Shown here in pieces: positions 1-9,330 of a stretch of 64,000 bases of DNA (positions are counted from its first letter, which is position 1; every line of letters starts with the position of its first letter). The stretch is from assembly GCA_013396635.1 (NCBI GenBank), contig WBMW01004158.1, positions 16,869-80,868 on the forward strand, read 5' to 3'. The notes beneath the pieces are model-generated. The model was not told the origin of the DNA and did not search any database. It saw only the letters and a program-made list of their open reading frames with translations. The DNA comes from Penelope pileata (lineage: Eukaryota; Chordata; Aves; Galliformes; Cracidae). A program made the translations under genes and the position numbers.

Positions 1-1323
1 AAAAAACTAGCTGAAGGGTAGCTGAAGACATTGGCAGCTGTTTAGATTTCTGTTCAATCTTTCCACTCAGAGGGTGCTGGAAGTAGTAGGATGTTGCTGG
101 TAAAATCATCAGTGATAAAGAGGCCAAATTCACAAAAGCTGTGCAGTTAACAGATCATTGAAGTCAATGGGAGCCATATTTATTCCTCTTGGCTCTACTG
201 ATTCAGGCTGTATACAAGATCTGAGTAAATGGCACCCTGAGATGACTGAGGCTGTTGTTGTACAGCGCTAATTTAATTTTTAGCCTCTCACTTTCCAGAC
301 ACCTTTCTCTTCCCACCCTGCCAGCCCCAGCACACGGACCATTGCAGTCACCATGACATGCTGTTGCATTGTGAGTTCTGCAATTTTACTTTTTAATTTT
401 TGGTGACTGCTGTTGGAACTGCTCTGTGGAATTAGATGATTTTAAAAATGATCAAGCAAGCTGCCAACCCTTACTCTCCTCTTTTTTTTTTTTTTTTGGG
501 GGGGGGGAGGGGAGGGGTTAGGGACAGGCTGTGTATTCTGCTTCATTACTGAATCCGTGCTAACCACTCCTTTTTTTTCTCTGTGTGTCTGAATGGAAGA
601 GATTCCTGTTAAGAAGTGGTGCAGTTCCAGATAATAGCATGCTATTTGTTCTGTTACATGCAAGACAAGTCTTCTGCCACAGGATGCACGGGTGCTGAAG
701 GTTCATGCTGTCCTCCATCTGGGATTTCTACATAATACTGAACGTGATCATTGTGGATGCTACAGCATTGTAGCTGTCTTTTCCTAAATGCTGAAGCTAA
801 ACATCTGTGTATCATTTAGCTTGAAATATCAGATCATGCTGGCATAGTGTTAGTACAGCGGCACTAATACAGATCATCTCAGGTACTGATTTGCCAAAAA
901 GAAGAGGAAAGCTGTTATATTTTTGCTTCCTTCTCTGTTTTCCCATTTGCATTGCATCATCCAGTGCAGGTTACTTCTTCTCACATGAGGCTGCTGCCTA
1001 CGTACCAAAAGCTCTAATTTAGTAGCCTTATTAAAGTTCTAAAGGGAAGACTTTAAAATTTAAAATATAATCCTAATTGAATTAAAAGCTTGGGTGCTAA
1101 GTGTACAGGAAAGGGACTTCCTTTGAGAGGAATATCTGACTTTGGTTAAAAATGTACAGGGTTACTAAAATACTACTAAACTGTGTCATGTTGTTGGAAC
1201 TACAATGTGTTTTGACCAGACACAAAAAAAATCAGTTATACTTAGAACTGATAATACATTTCATAACACCAGTGTAGGAGTTCCAAAATGTGCTATATAT
1301 GTTACATATGTGCACGAGTTATA
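1..1323. other. unique noncoding stretch
   Basis: I see no gene and no recognisable interspersed repeat here. The only notable structure is the T16/G-rich tract at 482-523, listed separately. The open frame across that tract on the minus strand is lysine- and proline-rich only because it translates the homopolymers, so it is not evidence of coding. Confidence 0.6.
482..523. repeat. T16 run joined to G-rich tract (possible G-quadruplex)
   Basis: A run of 16 T (482-497) passes directly into 10 G (498-507), followed by A, G4, A, G4, TTA and G3. Four or more G-runs of at least three bases separated by loops of 1-3 bases meet the usual sequence pattern for an intramolecular G-quadruplex on the plus strand. 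The tract is seen directly; folding is inferred. Exact run lengths in such homopolymers are often wrong in draft assemblies. Confidence 0.8.
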
Positions 1324-1890
1324 CAAGGGCTGCTCCGAAAGTAATGCCTTCTATTTTATGATGTTGGCCCATGATGTCAGAGGCGGATGTTGGTGGCATG
1401 ACAGTAGAGGTTGAACATTCCCACCAATATTCCATGGCATTTTGTTGCTGTGTGACAGATGGCAGCAGAGGGGCAGTCTGACACAATGGCTTCTGACATG
1501 GAAGTGCGAATGAAGCAAAGGTGTGGGATTGAATTCTTTCATGTGGAGAAAATTGCACCCAATGACATTCATTGACACTTGCTGAATGTTGATGGAGACC
1601 AAAGAGGGGATGTCAGTGCAGTCAAAATTGGACTGTGTGGGCAAGATTTTCCTAGCAATGACGTCCTCATGGCAGCTGTGAAACAGTGGGTCACCTCTGC
1701 TGGCGCAGATTTTCACGAGTGTGTCATGCAGGCCCTTGTTGAAAATGCATAGCTAATGGGGGTGATGATGTTGAAAAATAGTGTTTTGTAGCTGAGAATT
1801 TTCTCTATCAAGTTGTGTTATTGTGCTCTTTGTAGCTGTTGTAGTTTCCATGGAAATAAATAGGAGGCATTACTTTCAGAACAACCCATG
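1324..1890 (+). mobile_element. Mariner (Galluhop-type), short internally deleted copy
   Basis: This is a nonautonomous mariner-family DNA transposon of about 567 bp. The left end (CAAGGGCTGCTCCGAAAG...) and the reverse complement of the right end (CATGGGTTGTTCTGAAAG...) agree at about 28 of 33 positions, so the terminal inverted repeats are intact. TA flanks it at 1322-1323 and 1891-1892, the target-site duplication expected for Tc1/mariner elements. The interior matches both ends of the longer copy at 5842-7174, but roughly 760 bp equivalent to about 6141-6901 of that copy are missing, with the junction near 1625-1631. The remaining transposase sequence is short and interrupted and cannot encode an enzyme. 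I recognise the family from memory of the chicken element; the boundaries are read from the sequence. Confidence 0.9.
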
Positions 1891-4709
1891 TATGTTATGT
1901 TAAGGCAATGTAATTTTGTTTTTATAAAAAGATATTATGTCAAAATTTATTCATAGCTTGTTTTTGTTTATGGATAGTACATAGTACTATTTATTAGTAG
2001 TACACTTTATATATTTTTGTAGAGAGATCTGTTGATCAATGATTAAATTAGCAGAGAATGGCCCTTCCTAAGGAAAAACAGTGGTATTGGTTGTTCTTGT
2101 TGTCTCAGCATATCAAAGCTGAAAGTATGAGAAGGCTTGTGTTTTAGAACTTTATCTGATTTTAGAGATAACTCAATTTGTTTCATTTTCTGTGCAAATT
2201 TCAGACTCCCAGAATAATTTGGTAGCTCTCACTCGCATCTTTCCAATAAATTTAACGGACATTAGATTTAAAAAATCAATTAGAAACTTCACTAAATTAA
2301 TACTAGCTAGCAATAACTGTGCAAGTGCTCAAAAAAAAAAAACTTTTGTTCACTTTTTTCAATTTTTTTTCAATTTTGCTCTCTATCTCTACTAGGAAAA
2401 TATATTTTGAATGGGAAATCAATTCTATAAAGAAGAGAAAAGGAGTCTTTGCTTAAAAAGTAATTCTTACCATGTTTCTTCCAACTTGGGTTATTTTATT
2501 ATTTCACTTATTCCTATTATTTATCACATAATCAGTTATCCTCTGTTCTCAACTTTTGGTCCATCTCTGGTGGTGGCATGTTTTGGCTGAATTGCCTTGG
2601 AGTGTCTTTATTTTTTTTTTTTCCCCAGAGTCTTGCAATTCAATTCACAGTGTGGTTTCTACAAGGGCTTACTTCAACTTATGATTTCTTAATAGTTGAT
2701 GAAAGGGAGAGGGGAGTGGATTATTAGTTATATTCAGACAAGCAAATTAGAAACATGGTTGAATGCTTGCTGAAGTTGTAATGAACACTGGAGAATGGTA
2801 ATCTATTGAGAAGCTGATGGCAGCAATTTAAAGAGGGGAGAAGACAAGAGTTTGCCTCTTCTTTCTCATGAACCACAGGTTTTAGAGCTCTTAGGCAAAC
2901 ATCAGCACATACTCTTGGCAAGATAAGTAACTTGTTTTTGCTGAGATATTGCAGGGTTTTTGTTTAAGCATGTAGCAAACACAGGGCTGAGCGCATCCTG
3001 ACATGGCCAGCAATGAGCAAAGGGCCCATTCTGGGTGCAAAAAGAGTTGGGAGGAGAGACAGGACAGGAGATGAGCTACAGCACTTCTGTGCCGTCCATA
3101 CAGGAAAAAAGCCATGTGAGGCCCAACTGGGAGGCATGGCCAGAGATCAACTCACCTGCAGCACACCTGAGGGCCAGGTCTCAGCTGAAAAGGAGACCTG
3201 TGGCCATGGGTAGAGCATGAGGGAGGCTCCAGTGAGGCTAATCAGAGCCATTTGGGCCTGTTGGGATCCACAGGGCTGTCAGAACTGAGGCAGGAGTTGG
3301 TGGAGTGTGTTTATGCCTATAGTGACTTCCAGTATTGTCATCTCTCAGTTAAGTTAGGCACCCTTTGGAGTAGAGATGATATGGTGTGGGGAGGAGGCAC
3401 TGGCTTCCATGGAACAGGAACAGCAGCTCCTGTCTCTCCTGGAGGTCCTACAGCAAGGCAAAAACATTCCCTGTGGGCTGGGGACTACTGCTTTGAGTAT
3501 TGACAGGGTTTTGCCATTGTAGGAGACAAATTTTCCCCTCCTCATTGCCAAAGTTCCTAGCAGAAGCCTGGTCAGTGGAAAGCACGGGGCAATCTTCCGT
3601 TTTCTACCTGTTTTTAATCCTGTCCATCAAAACTGACTGCCAGCCTCTGTTCTACACATGGCTAAAATTGTGTTCTGCAAGCGTGGGTTTTTGTGCAGTA
3701 AAAAGAAGCTATTATTTTACACTTTTCTTTGTTTTCTTTCTCTGTACTGGTCAGTAGGGCACTAGTCACACCACTAATTAAAAAGCTTTATCCAAGAGTA
3801 TCTTCAAGCCAGAACAGAGGGACTGTTGGCAACTCCAGCTGAAGCTGCAATTGGCCCAGGTTCCTTCCTGCTATGAAAGAGTTTAAGTGGTTTCCTGAGT
3901 CATTACCAGAAGTAAATCAATATGTAGCTCTATGAGTGTTAGAATTAATGAAGACTGGTCTCTGATGGATTAGTATCTTATGATTACATCCTCTGATGTC
4001 TACTAAAGCACAAAGTTCAAATATAACTTTTTGCACAGTTGAGACATTAGAAATCTCTTTCTGCGCAGCTTTTTTGTTATGGATGACTGCATGTTACAGC
4101 TGTGTCTTCAATGGATGCACTGATTGGGGTCTCCTTTTCCTCCAGTTTCCTGTCTCAGTTAAATTCTAGGATGTAACAACCTTGGAGCTTTTTATCCTTA
4201 TGTTTAAACTGTTTGAAATTGACTGACAGGTTCAAAGGTAACTGGGGAAATGGAATGGCAAATTGTCACATGCAGACATAGTATAATTGCATGAGAACCT
4301 GAACCTAAAAACTTCTTCTAGAAATCAGGTTAAAAAGAAGTAGGAAGAGGTTTCCTGCAGAAAAGTGGTCTATAATATGGGACAGGAGGGGTGGAGAACA
4401 AGGCTGTACTCTATTTTATTTGTAAATGGAAGCTAAACTCAAAGAAGCAAATATGCTCTAATTCTGTATAGCCCAAGATTTTGTTTGCAGAGTAGATTTG
4501 AAAAGGCAGGGGCTTATTCCTAAAGCTTTATTTGCTTGATATGGATGCTCTGAATGTAGTATTTAATATGCTCGTAACTGGCAGTTACAGCTCAGAAAAG
4601 AGATTTTGATGTTGTCGTAAGTGTTGTCTTGATAGTTCTCTGAAATTCATTAGCTCAGTTTGCAGAAGCAGACAGAAAAAGTTAAAAGGAAAAAAAAATC
4701 TTGTTTATC
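1891..4709. other. unique noncoding stretch with a GC-richer patch
   Basis: No gene is supported. A stretch at about 2990-3500 is richer in G and C than its surroundings and is open in several frames (for example 3013-3213 and 3252-3503, plus strand). The frames are short and overlap each other, and none resembles a known protein, so I read this as compositional. Poly-T at 2611-2622 and poly-A at 2331-2342 are simple runs. Confidence 0.5.
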
Positions 4710-5375
4710 ATCAGGAAGGATCTTAAAGACAAAATGGAGAGCATTGTTTTACTGTTCTGTGAAATCCTCATGCAGTTGCGTCTTGAGCACTGTGTATAGT
4801 TTTGGCCTCCTGATCTGAAGGAAGATGTAACAACATTGAGGAAGGAACAGGCAGAGTGGCAGCTAAAATGATAAAGTGAGTGAAGCAACCTTCGAAGAGG
4901 ATCTTAACAGATTTAGATTTCTTCACCTTGGAGAAAAAGCTGAAGGTTGAGATGACTGAGGTTTCCAAATAATGAAGGGAATACGCAAGGGTTGTTGGAA
5001 CTGCTGTTTTTCAATTCCAAAATGTAAGAATTGAGGGGCACTAGATGAAGATGATAATAGATAAGTTTAAATCAGTCAAAAGAGAGTATTTTACATTGCA
5101 GGTTGTGAACTTGTAGCATTTGCAGGAAGCTGTGGAGACAAATAATATCAGCAGGTTCAAAAGTTGGATGAATTTACGAAGCACAGCTGCATAAATGGGA
5201 ACCTAAAGCACGGGGGAGGTTAGTACTGACCAACATCCCTAATTCATGAGGTCTGGATGCTGGAAAAGAGAACAGACTGTACAAAATGACTGAGCCTGTG
5301 GTATTCCTGGGAAGTACTTCTTGCTGCTCTGTTGGTGTGACAACACTGGGCTTGATGGGCTTGATGGCCTGAAAC
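4710..5375 (+). mobile_element. Ancient CR1/L3-like LINE fragment, 3' part
   Basis: Across 4710-5375 the plus strand follows the order of the end of a CR1-clade LINE. First comes the segment behind the usual LE(Y/H)C-V-FW motif (near 4787-4810). Next is a tract corresponding to KRAQRRATKMI (near 4845-4880), then the ...LFSLEKRRLRG-like region (near 4910-4950). The 'aggggcactagatgaa' block (near 5035) and a closing 'gggcttgatgggcttgatggcctga' (5348-5373) follow. Stops and frameshifts are frequent and the match is diffuse, so the copy is much older than the other CR1s here. It is 5'-truncated. Identification is by recalled consensus; an L3-type amniote CR1 is likeliest, but the subfamily is not certain. 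Confidence 0.7.
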
Positions 5376-5841
5376 CATGGGACATTGCTGAAGTTCTTGT
5401 GTGTATTTTAGTGTCCTGAGCCCCCATGTAAGGCAAAATTAGAGAGTGAAGTGAAAGTGGCGATGAATAAAAAAAAAAAACAGCTTCCCTAGTTTCATCT
5501 CGTCTGTGTCAAATGCAATGAACAGTTGCTTCCTCCAAACATTGTTCAGGAACAAATAAAAAACTAAGAAGGTAATTGATGGGACCATATTAAGATCACT
5601 GCATGGAGAATGGGTTATAGATTTTTCTTAGCCTCCTTTCACATTGAATTCTGAGCTGCATGTTTAACCATGACTAATAATACAACTAAGTGCAAAAAGT
5701 AAGTGTTGGTGATAATTTTATTTTACAGCGAATCCTGAGAATTGACTTAAATGTAAACTGTTAACTAGATTTTCTTCTGTGACAATAAAACAACTACCAT
5801 TTCAACACTGTGCTATACATGTATTCAGTTAAATGATGAAA
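5376..5841. other. short unique stretch between repeats
   Basis: About 470 bases between the ancient CR1 fragment and the long mariner copy. I see a short A-run at 5469-5480 and no gene, RNA or repeat. Confidence 0.5.
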
Positions 5842-7174
5842 TGAGGGCTGCTCTGAAAGTAATACCTCCTATTTTATTACGCTGGCCCACAAAAACAGAG
5901 GCAGATGTCAGTGGTATGGCGGTAGAGGTTGAGCCTTCCCAACAATATTCCATTACATTTTCTTGCCATGCGACAGATGGCAGCATAGGAGTGGTCTGAC
6001 CAAATGGTGTCTGACATGGAAGTGCATGTGAGGCAAAGGTGTGGAACTGAGTTCTTCCATGTGGAGAAAATGGCACCCATTGACATTCGTCGACACTTGC
6101 TGAACATTTCTGGAGACCAAACAGCGGATGTGAGCGCAGTGAAGTGGTGGATAGTGTGTTTTAAAAGTGGTGACAGCACTGTGAAGGACAAGCCACGTTT
6201 TGGATGGCCTGCGCACAGCTATTACATCATGAAATTAAGAGCGTCTCTATCAGCTCATCCGTGCGAATCAGTGGGTTACGATCAGGGAATTGTGTATGGA
6301 AGTGAATATTGACTTCAATGCATTGGAAATGCAATGACGGTGACAGCATTGGAATATCGCAGAGTTTGACCCAGCTGGGTCCCACAAATGTTTATACATG
6401 AACAGAAAGAACACTGTGTGCAAGTTTGTGAGGACCTATTGAACCAATATGAGGCTGGAGATGACAGTTTCTTGGATTGCGTTGTTACTGGTGATGAGAC
6501 ATAGCGTCACACCTACAAGCCAGAGTCAAAACGGCAGTCCGTGGGTTGGCATCATGTGAATTTCCCATCAAAAAAAACATTCAAGACACAACCCTCAGCA
6601 GGTAAAGTGATGTGCACTTTCTTTTGGAATAGGAAAGGGGTGATCCTTCTGGATTTCCTGGAACCTGGGCAAACCATCAACTCTGACTTCTATGTCATGA
6701 CGCTGACAAAGCTGAAGGCTCAAACTTGCAGTCAGGCCAGAAAAGGAGACAACCTTTCTCTTGCAACATGACACTAAAAGGTTGTATGGTTTGAAGACCA
6801 TGGAACACATTGCCAATCCTGGATGGTCTGTCCTGCCACACCTAGTGTGTAGTCTGCATTTGGTGCCTTCTGACTTCCATCTTTTCAGACCAATGAAAGA
6901 GAGACTGCATGGGCAACATTTTCGTAACAATGACACCATTGTAGTGGCTGTGCAACAGTGGGTTACCAGTGCTGGTGCAGATTTTTGTGAGTGTGGCATG
7001 CAGGCTCTTGTTCGTTGCTGGCAAAACTGCATAGCTAATCATGGTGGCTATGTTGAAAAATAGATTTTTGTAGCTGAGAATTTGCTCTATCAAATAGCAT
7101 TATTGTGCTCCTTGTTTATTTCCATGGAAACTACAACAGATACAGGAGGCATTGCTTTTGGAGCAACCAACATG
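5842..7174 (+). mobile_element. Mariner (Galluhop-type), near full-length, inactivated
   Basis: An element of about 1.33 kb, the normal size for mariner. Its left end (gagggctgctctgaaag, from about 5844) and right end (ctttTggagcaacc read outward, about 7155-7168) form degraded inverted repeats, and the flanking TA duplication is no longer perfect. Between them lies a relic transposase (see 6004-7063). It keeps the internal segment missing from the short copies at 1324-1890 and 14979-15380, so it represents the parental structure. Divergence between the two ends, stops and frameshifts indicate an old insertion that can no longer move. The family name is from memory of the chicken repeat; ends and structure are read directly. 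Confidence 0.9.
6004..7063 (+). pseudogene. mariner transposase relic (DD34D family)
   Basis: Mariner transposases cut and paste the element at TA sites using three acidic residues. The relic starts with ATG at 6004; the first 102 codons (to 6312) cover the N-terminal helix-turn-helix part. The frame then breaks. It resumes before 6490 with VVTGDET: the first catalytic Asp is the codon at 6493-6495, and the following Trp codon is now TAG (6502-6504). Another open stretch covers 6541-6771 (GWHHVN..., FLEPGQTIN). A shift of frame near 6720-6760 then leads to QHD, where the second Asp (6770-6772) survives but the usual N-A after it is lost. The third Asp, expected in S-P-D-L-x-P-S-D, is His (CAT, 6857-6859). 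The C-terminal part, ending in YVEK and a stop at about 7061-7063, is well kept. It is dead on several independent counts. Confidence 0.88.
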
Positions 7175-8239
7175 GAACTAAGTGACTGATTTGAGGGGAA
7201 AAAAAAAGAATTGTATTCATATGCTGATAACCAAAATTAGCACAATGTGTTTTGCGTGTGTGATCATAGCACTCTAACTTCAAAATGCAGATGACTGATA
7301 ATCTGGGGGTGGTAATATCTTTCTGAAGCAGTTATTGAATCATTTTGTCAATGATTTTGCAAGAGATATTATCAAATTTCCAAGTCAAGTGCTAATTTTT
7401 TAACAGACAAGATTTGTCATTTGATGACTCTCAAGGTTGTGATCTTTTCTAGAAGATAACAGGAATAATAATGGATTTTTTTTTTAAGTTGTGCATTACA
7501 GGATGTTGCTTTGACTGTCTTACATTGTGCCAAATCTTTCTTTTTTTCTCCCCATAATGTCCATGATAAACTGTATTTAAAATAATATAAAAGCCTAAAT
7601 GACTTTGAAGTCTGTATTTATTTATTGTTTAATATTTTCAAAGTGGTTTGGATGCAAGAAAATCCTTAGTCCTGTGCTAGAACCAGACCCCTTACACACA
7701 CAGAACGTCTATTTTGTCCTAATCAGTGAAACATTTCATGCAGTAAATTAAGCCTTAGGGAAACATTCTTTCAAGACTAGCTGTGCTTTCTGAAAACGTT
7801 AGTCCTCCAACTGTTCCTCACTATCCATTTTTAGGGCTAAAGTAAGCTACCTTCACACTCTAGTTGTTAATGCCTTGAATTGTTTATTATAATGGAATTG
7901 TTACTGATGTAAATAAGGACACAGGTCAGAAGGAAAACACATGGTTTTTGCCTTTTTTTTTTTTTTTTTTTTTGATGCATGTCTCCTGGAAGAAGTAAGG
8001 TAAAGAACACAAACGGAGAGATGCCAATATGGAAATAAGAGAAAAGCTTGTATAATGAATGCTTAGGAAAATAATTAGGGGGAAAGAGAGAAATAGCTAA
8101 ATAATAAGAAGGGATTTTTGAACTTTTCTGGTGAAAGAATCTGCAAACTTAGAGGCATCTTGGAGAGTAAAAAAGAAAGTCGTTATTCTTGCCTTTGAGA
8201 TGACATAAAATATTGTAAGATGTTAAGGGATTACTAACA
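7175..8239. other. unique noncoding stretch with a long poly-T
   Basis: AT-rich, with no gene or recognisable repeat. A run of about 21 T occupies 7953-7973. It is not placed at the end of any retroelement I can recognise. Confidence 0.5.
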
Positions 8240-9330
8240 GGGAAAGGGTGAAGGATATTAAGGAATGTGGCTGAGGGGACTTAAGCTACAGCAGGGAGGG
8301 TGCCAAGCACTAGTTGTTACCTCTAGCCCAGCCTGAAACTCTGCAAGGTGCAGATAGTTCCATCCTTTCCTTGGGATGCCATGGGCATTTCGAACCCTGA
8401 CATGCTTAGTATTTCCTTGATTTCCCTTCAATCCATGTGCTTTACATTGGAAAAAGCCTATAGGTCTTGTCCAAAGTGAGCAGAGATGGTCAGTGTGGCC
8501 CAAATGCAGCATGGACTGACCTTGGGATGAGAAATAGATGTTGAAGCACTGCACCAGCATGGCAAGTCAGGACAAAAGAATTAATTAAATACCGCATTAT
8601 TTCTGCCAAGATAAACATATTTACCCTGTAGGCAACTCCTTTGATCTTCACATGCACATCAGCAGGGTGAATAAATCTTCTCTATTGACAGTCTTGTGTG
8701 ACTAGTACAAGGACTGTCCCTCTTCTGTTGCTGGTATAGCAGTGTAGACGGAAATGTACAGCAGAGGTCCTGAAGGGTCTAAACATGCCATAAGGTTCTG
8801 AGGAGTTTGTCCTTCAGTCAAAGGGTGGAGGAAGCTTCAGTTGGTCATGAGGTGCTAGTTTGTGAGAGAAGCATGGGTCTTCTGGGCTAATTTCTGACAG
8901 CATATGCAGGGTTGTTGAGCTGTCTGCGAAGGCCTGGGACAGTGCATTGTGGGGACTGCTTTGTCCCAAGGTTTACCTCCCCTTTGTGATCTGACTGGGT
9001 ATACCCAAATACGCTGTGGTTTTGCCAAACTGGGAAACCATTGCTATGCACAGGACAGGATAAGAATGGATGAAGAGGGGTGGCAGTAGGGAAAGGAAAT
9101 CATGTTCTCTGCCAGTAGATTACTCCACAGAGTTCATCTCACTAAAACTCGAGCTGCAAGGTGGCTGCTCCCTTAGACCTGCTCCTCCATGGGCTGCAGC
9201 TCCTGCCTACGGCCTGCTCCTGCAGGAGCAACATCTGCTCTGCGCCTGGAGCACTTCCTGCCCTCCTCCTACACTGACCTTGGTGGCTGTAGGGCTGTTT
9301 CTCTTTTTTTCTCACTCTTCAAAGTAAATT
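8240..9330. repeat. unclassified GC-richer block, possibly repeat-derived
   Basis: About 1.1 kb with clearly higher GC than its flanks. The 9120-9310 part, rich in CTGCTCC and CTGCAG words (including the 16-bp palindrome TGCTCCTGCAGGAGCA at 9215-9230) and followed by a TTTCTCTTTTTTTCTC tract, reminds me of avian interspersed repeats that I cannot name. The plus-strand open frame 9070-9327 (85 codons) and the minus-strand frame 8258-8560 (100 codons) do not resemble any protein I recognise. I could not find clear paired LTRs, so the boundaries are approximate and the class is open. Confidence 0.3.

Noticed and set aside
442..663. Minus-strand frame with a poly-Pro and poly-Lys segment
   Set aside because: The Pro and Lys runs are translations of the G-rich and T16 tracts, and nothing else supports coding.
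1319..1716. Minus-strand frames of 79 and 121 codons
   Set aside because: They lie antisense within the short mariner copy and have no features of their own.
6595..7032. 145-codon minus-strand frame
   Set aside because: It is antisense to the mariner transposase relic, whose motifs are on the plus strand.
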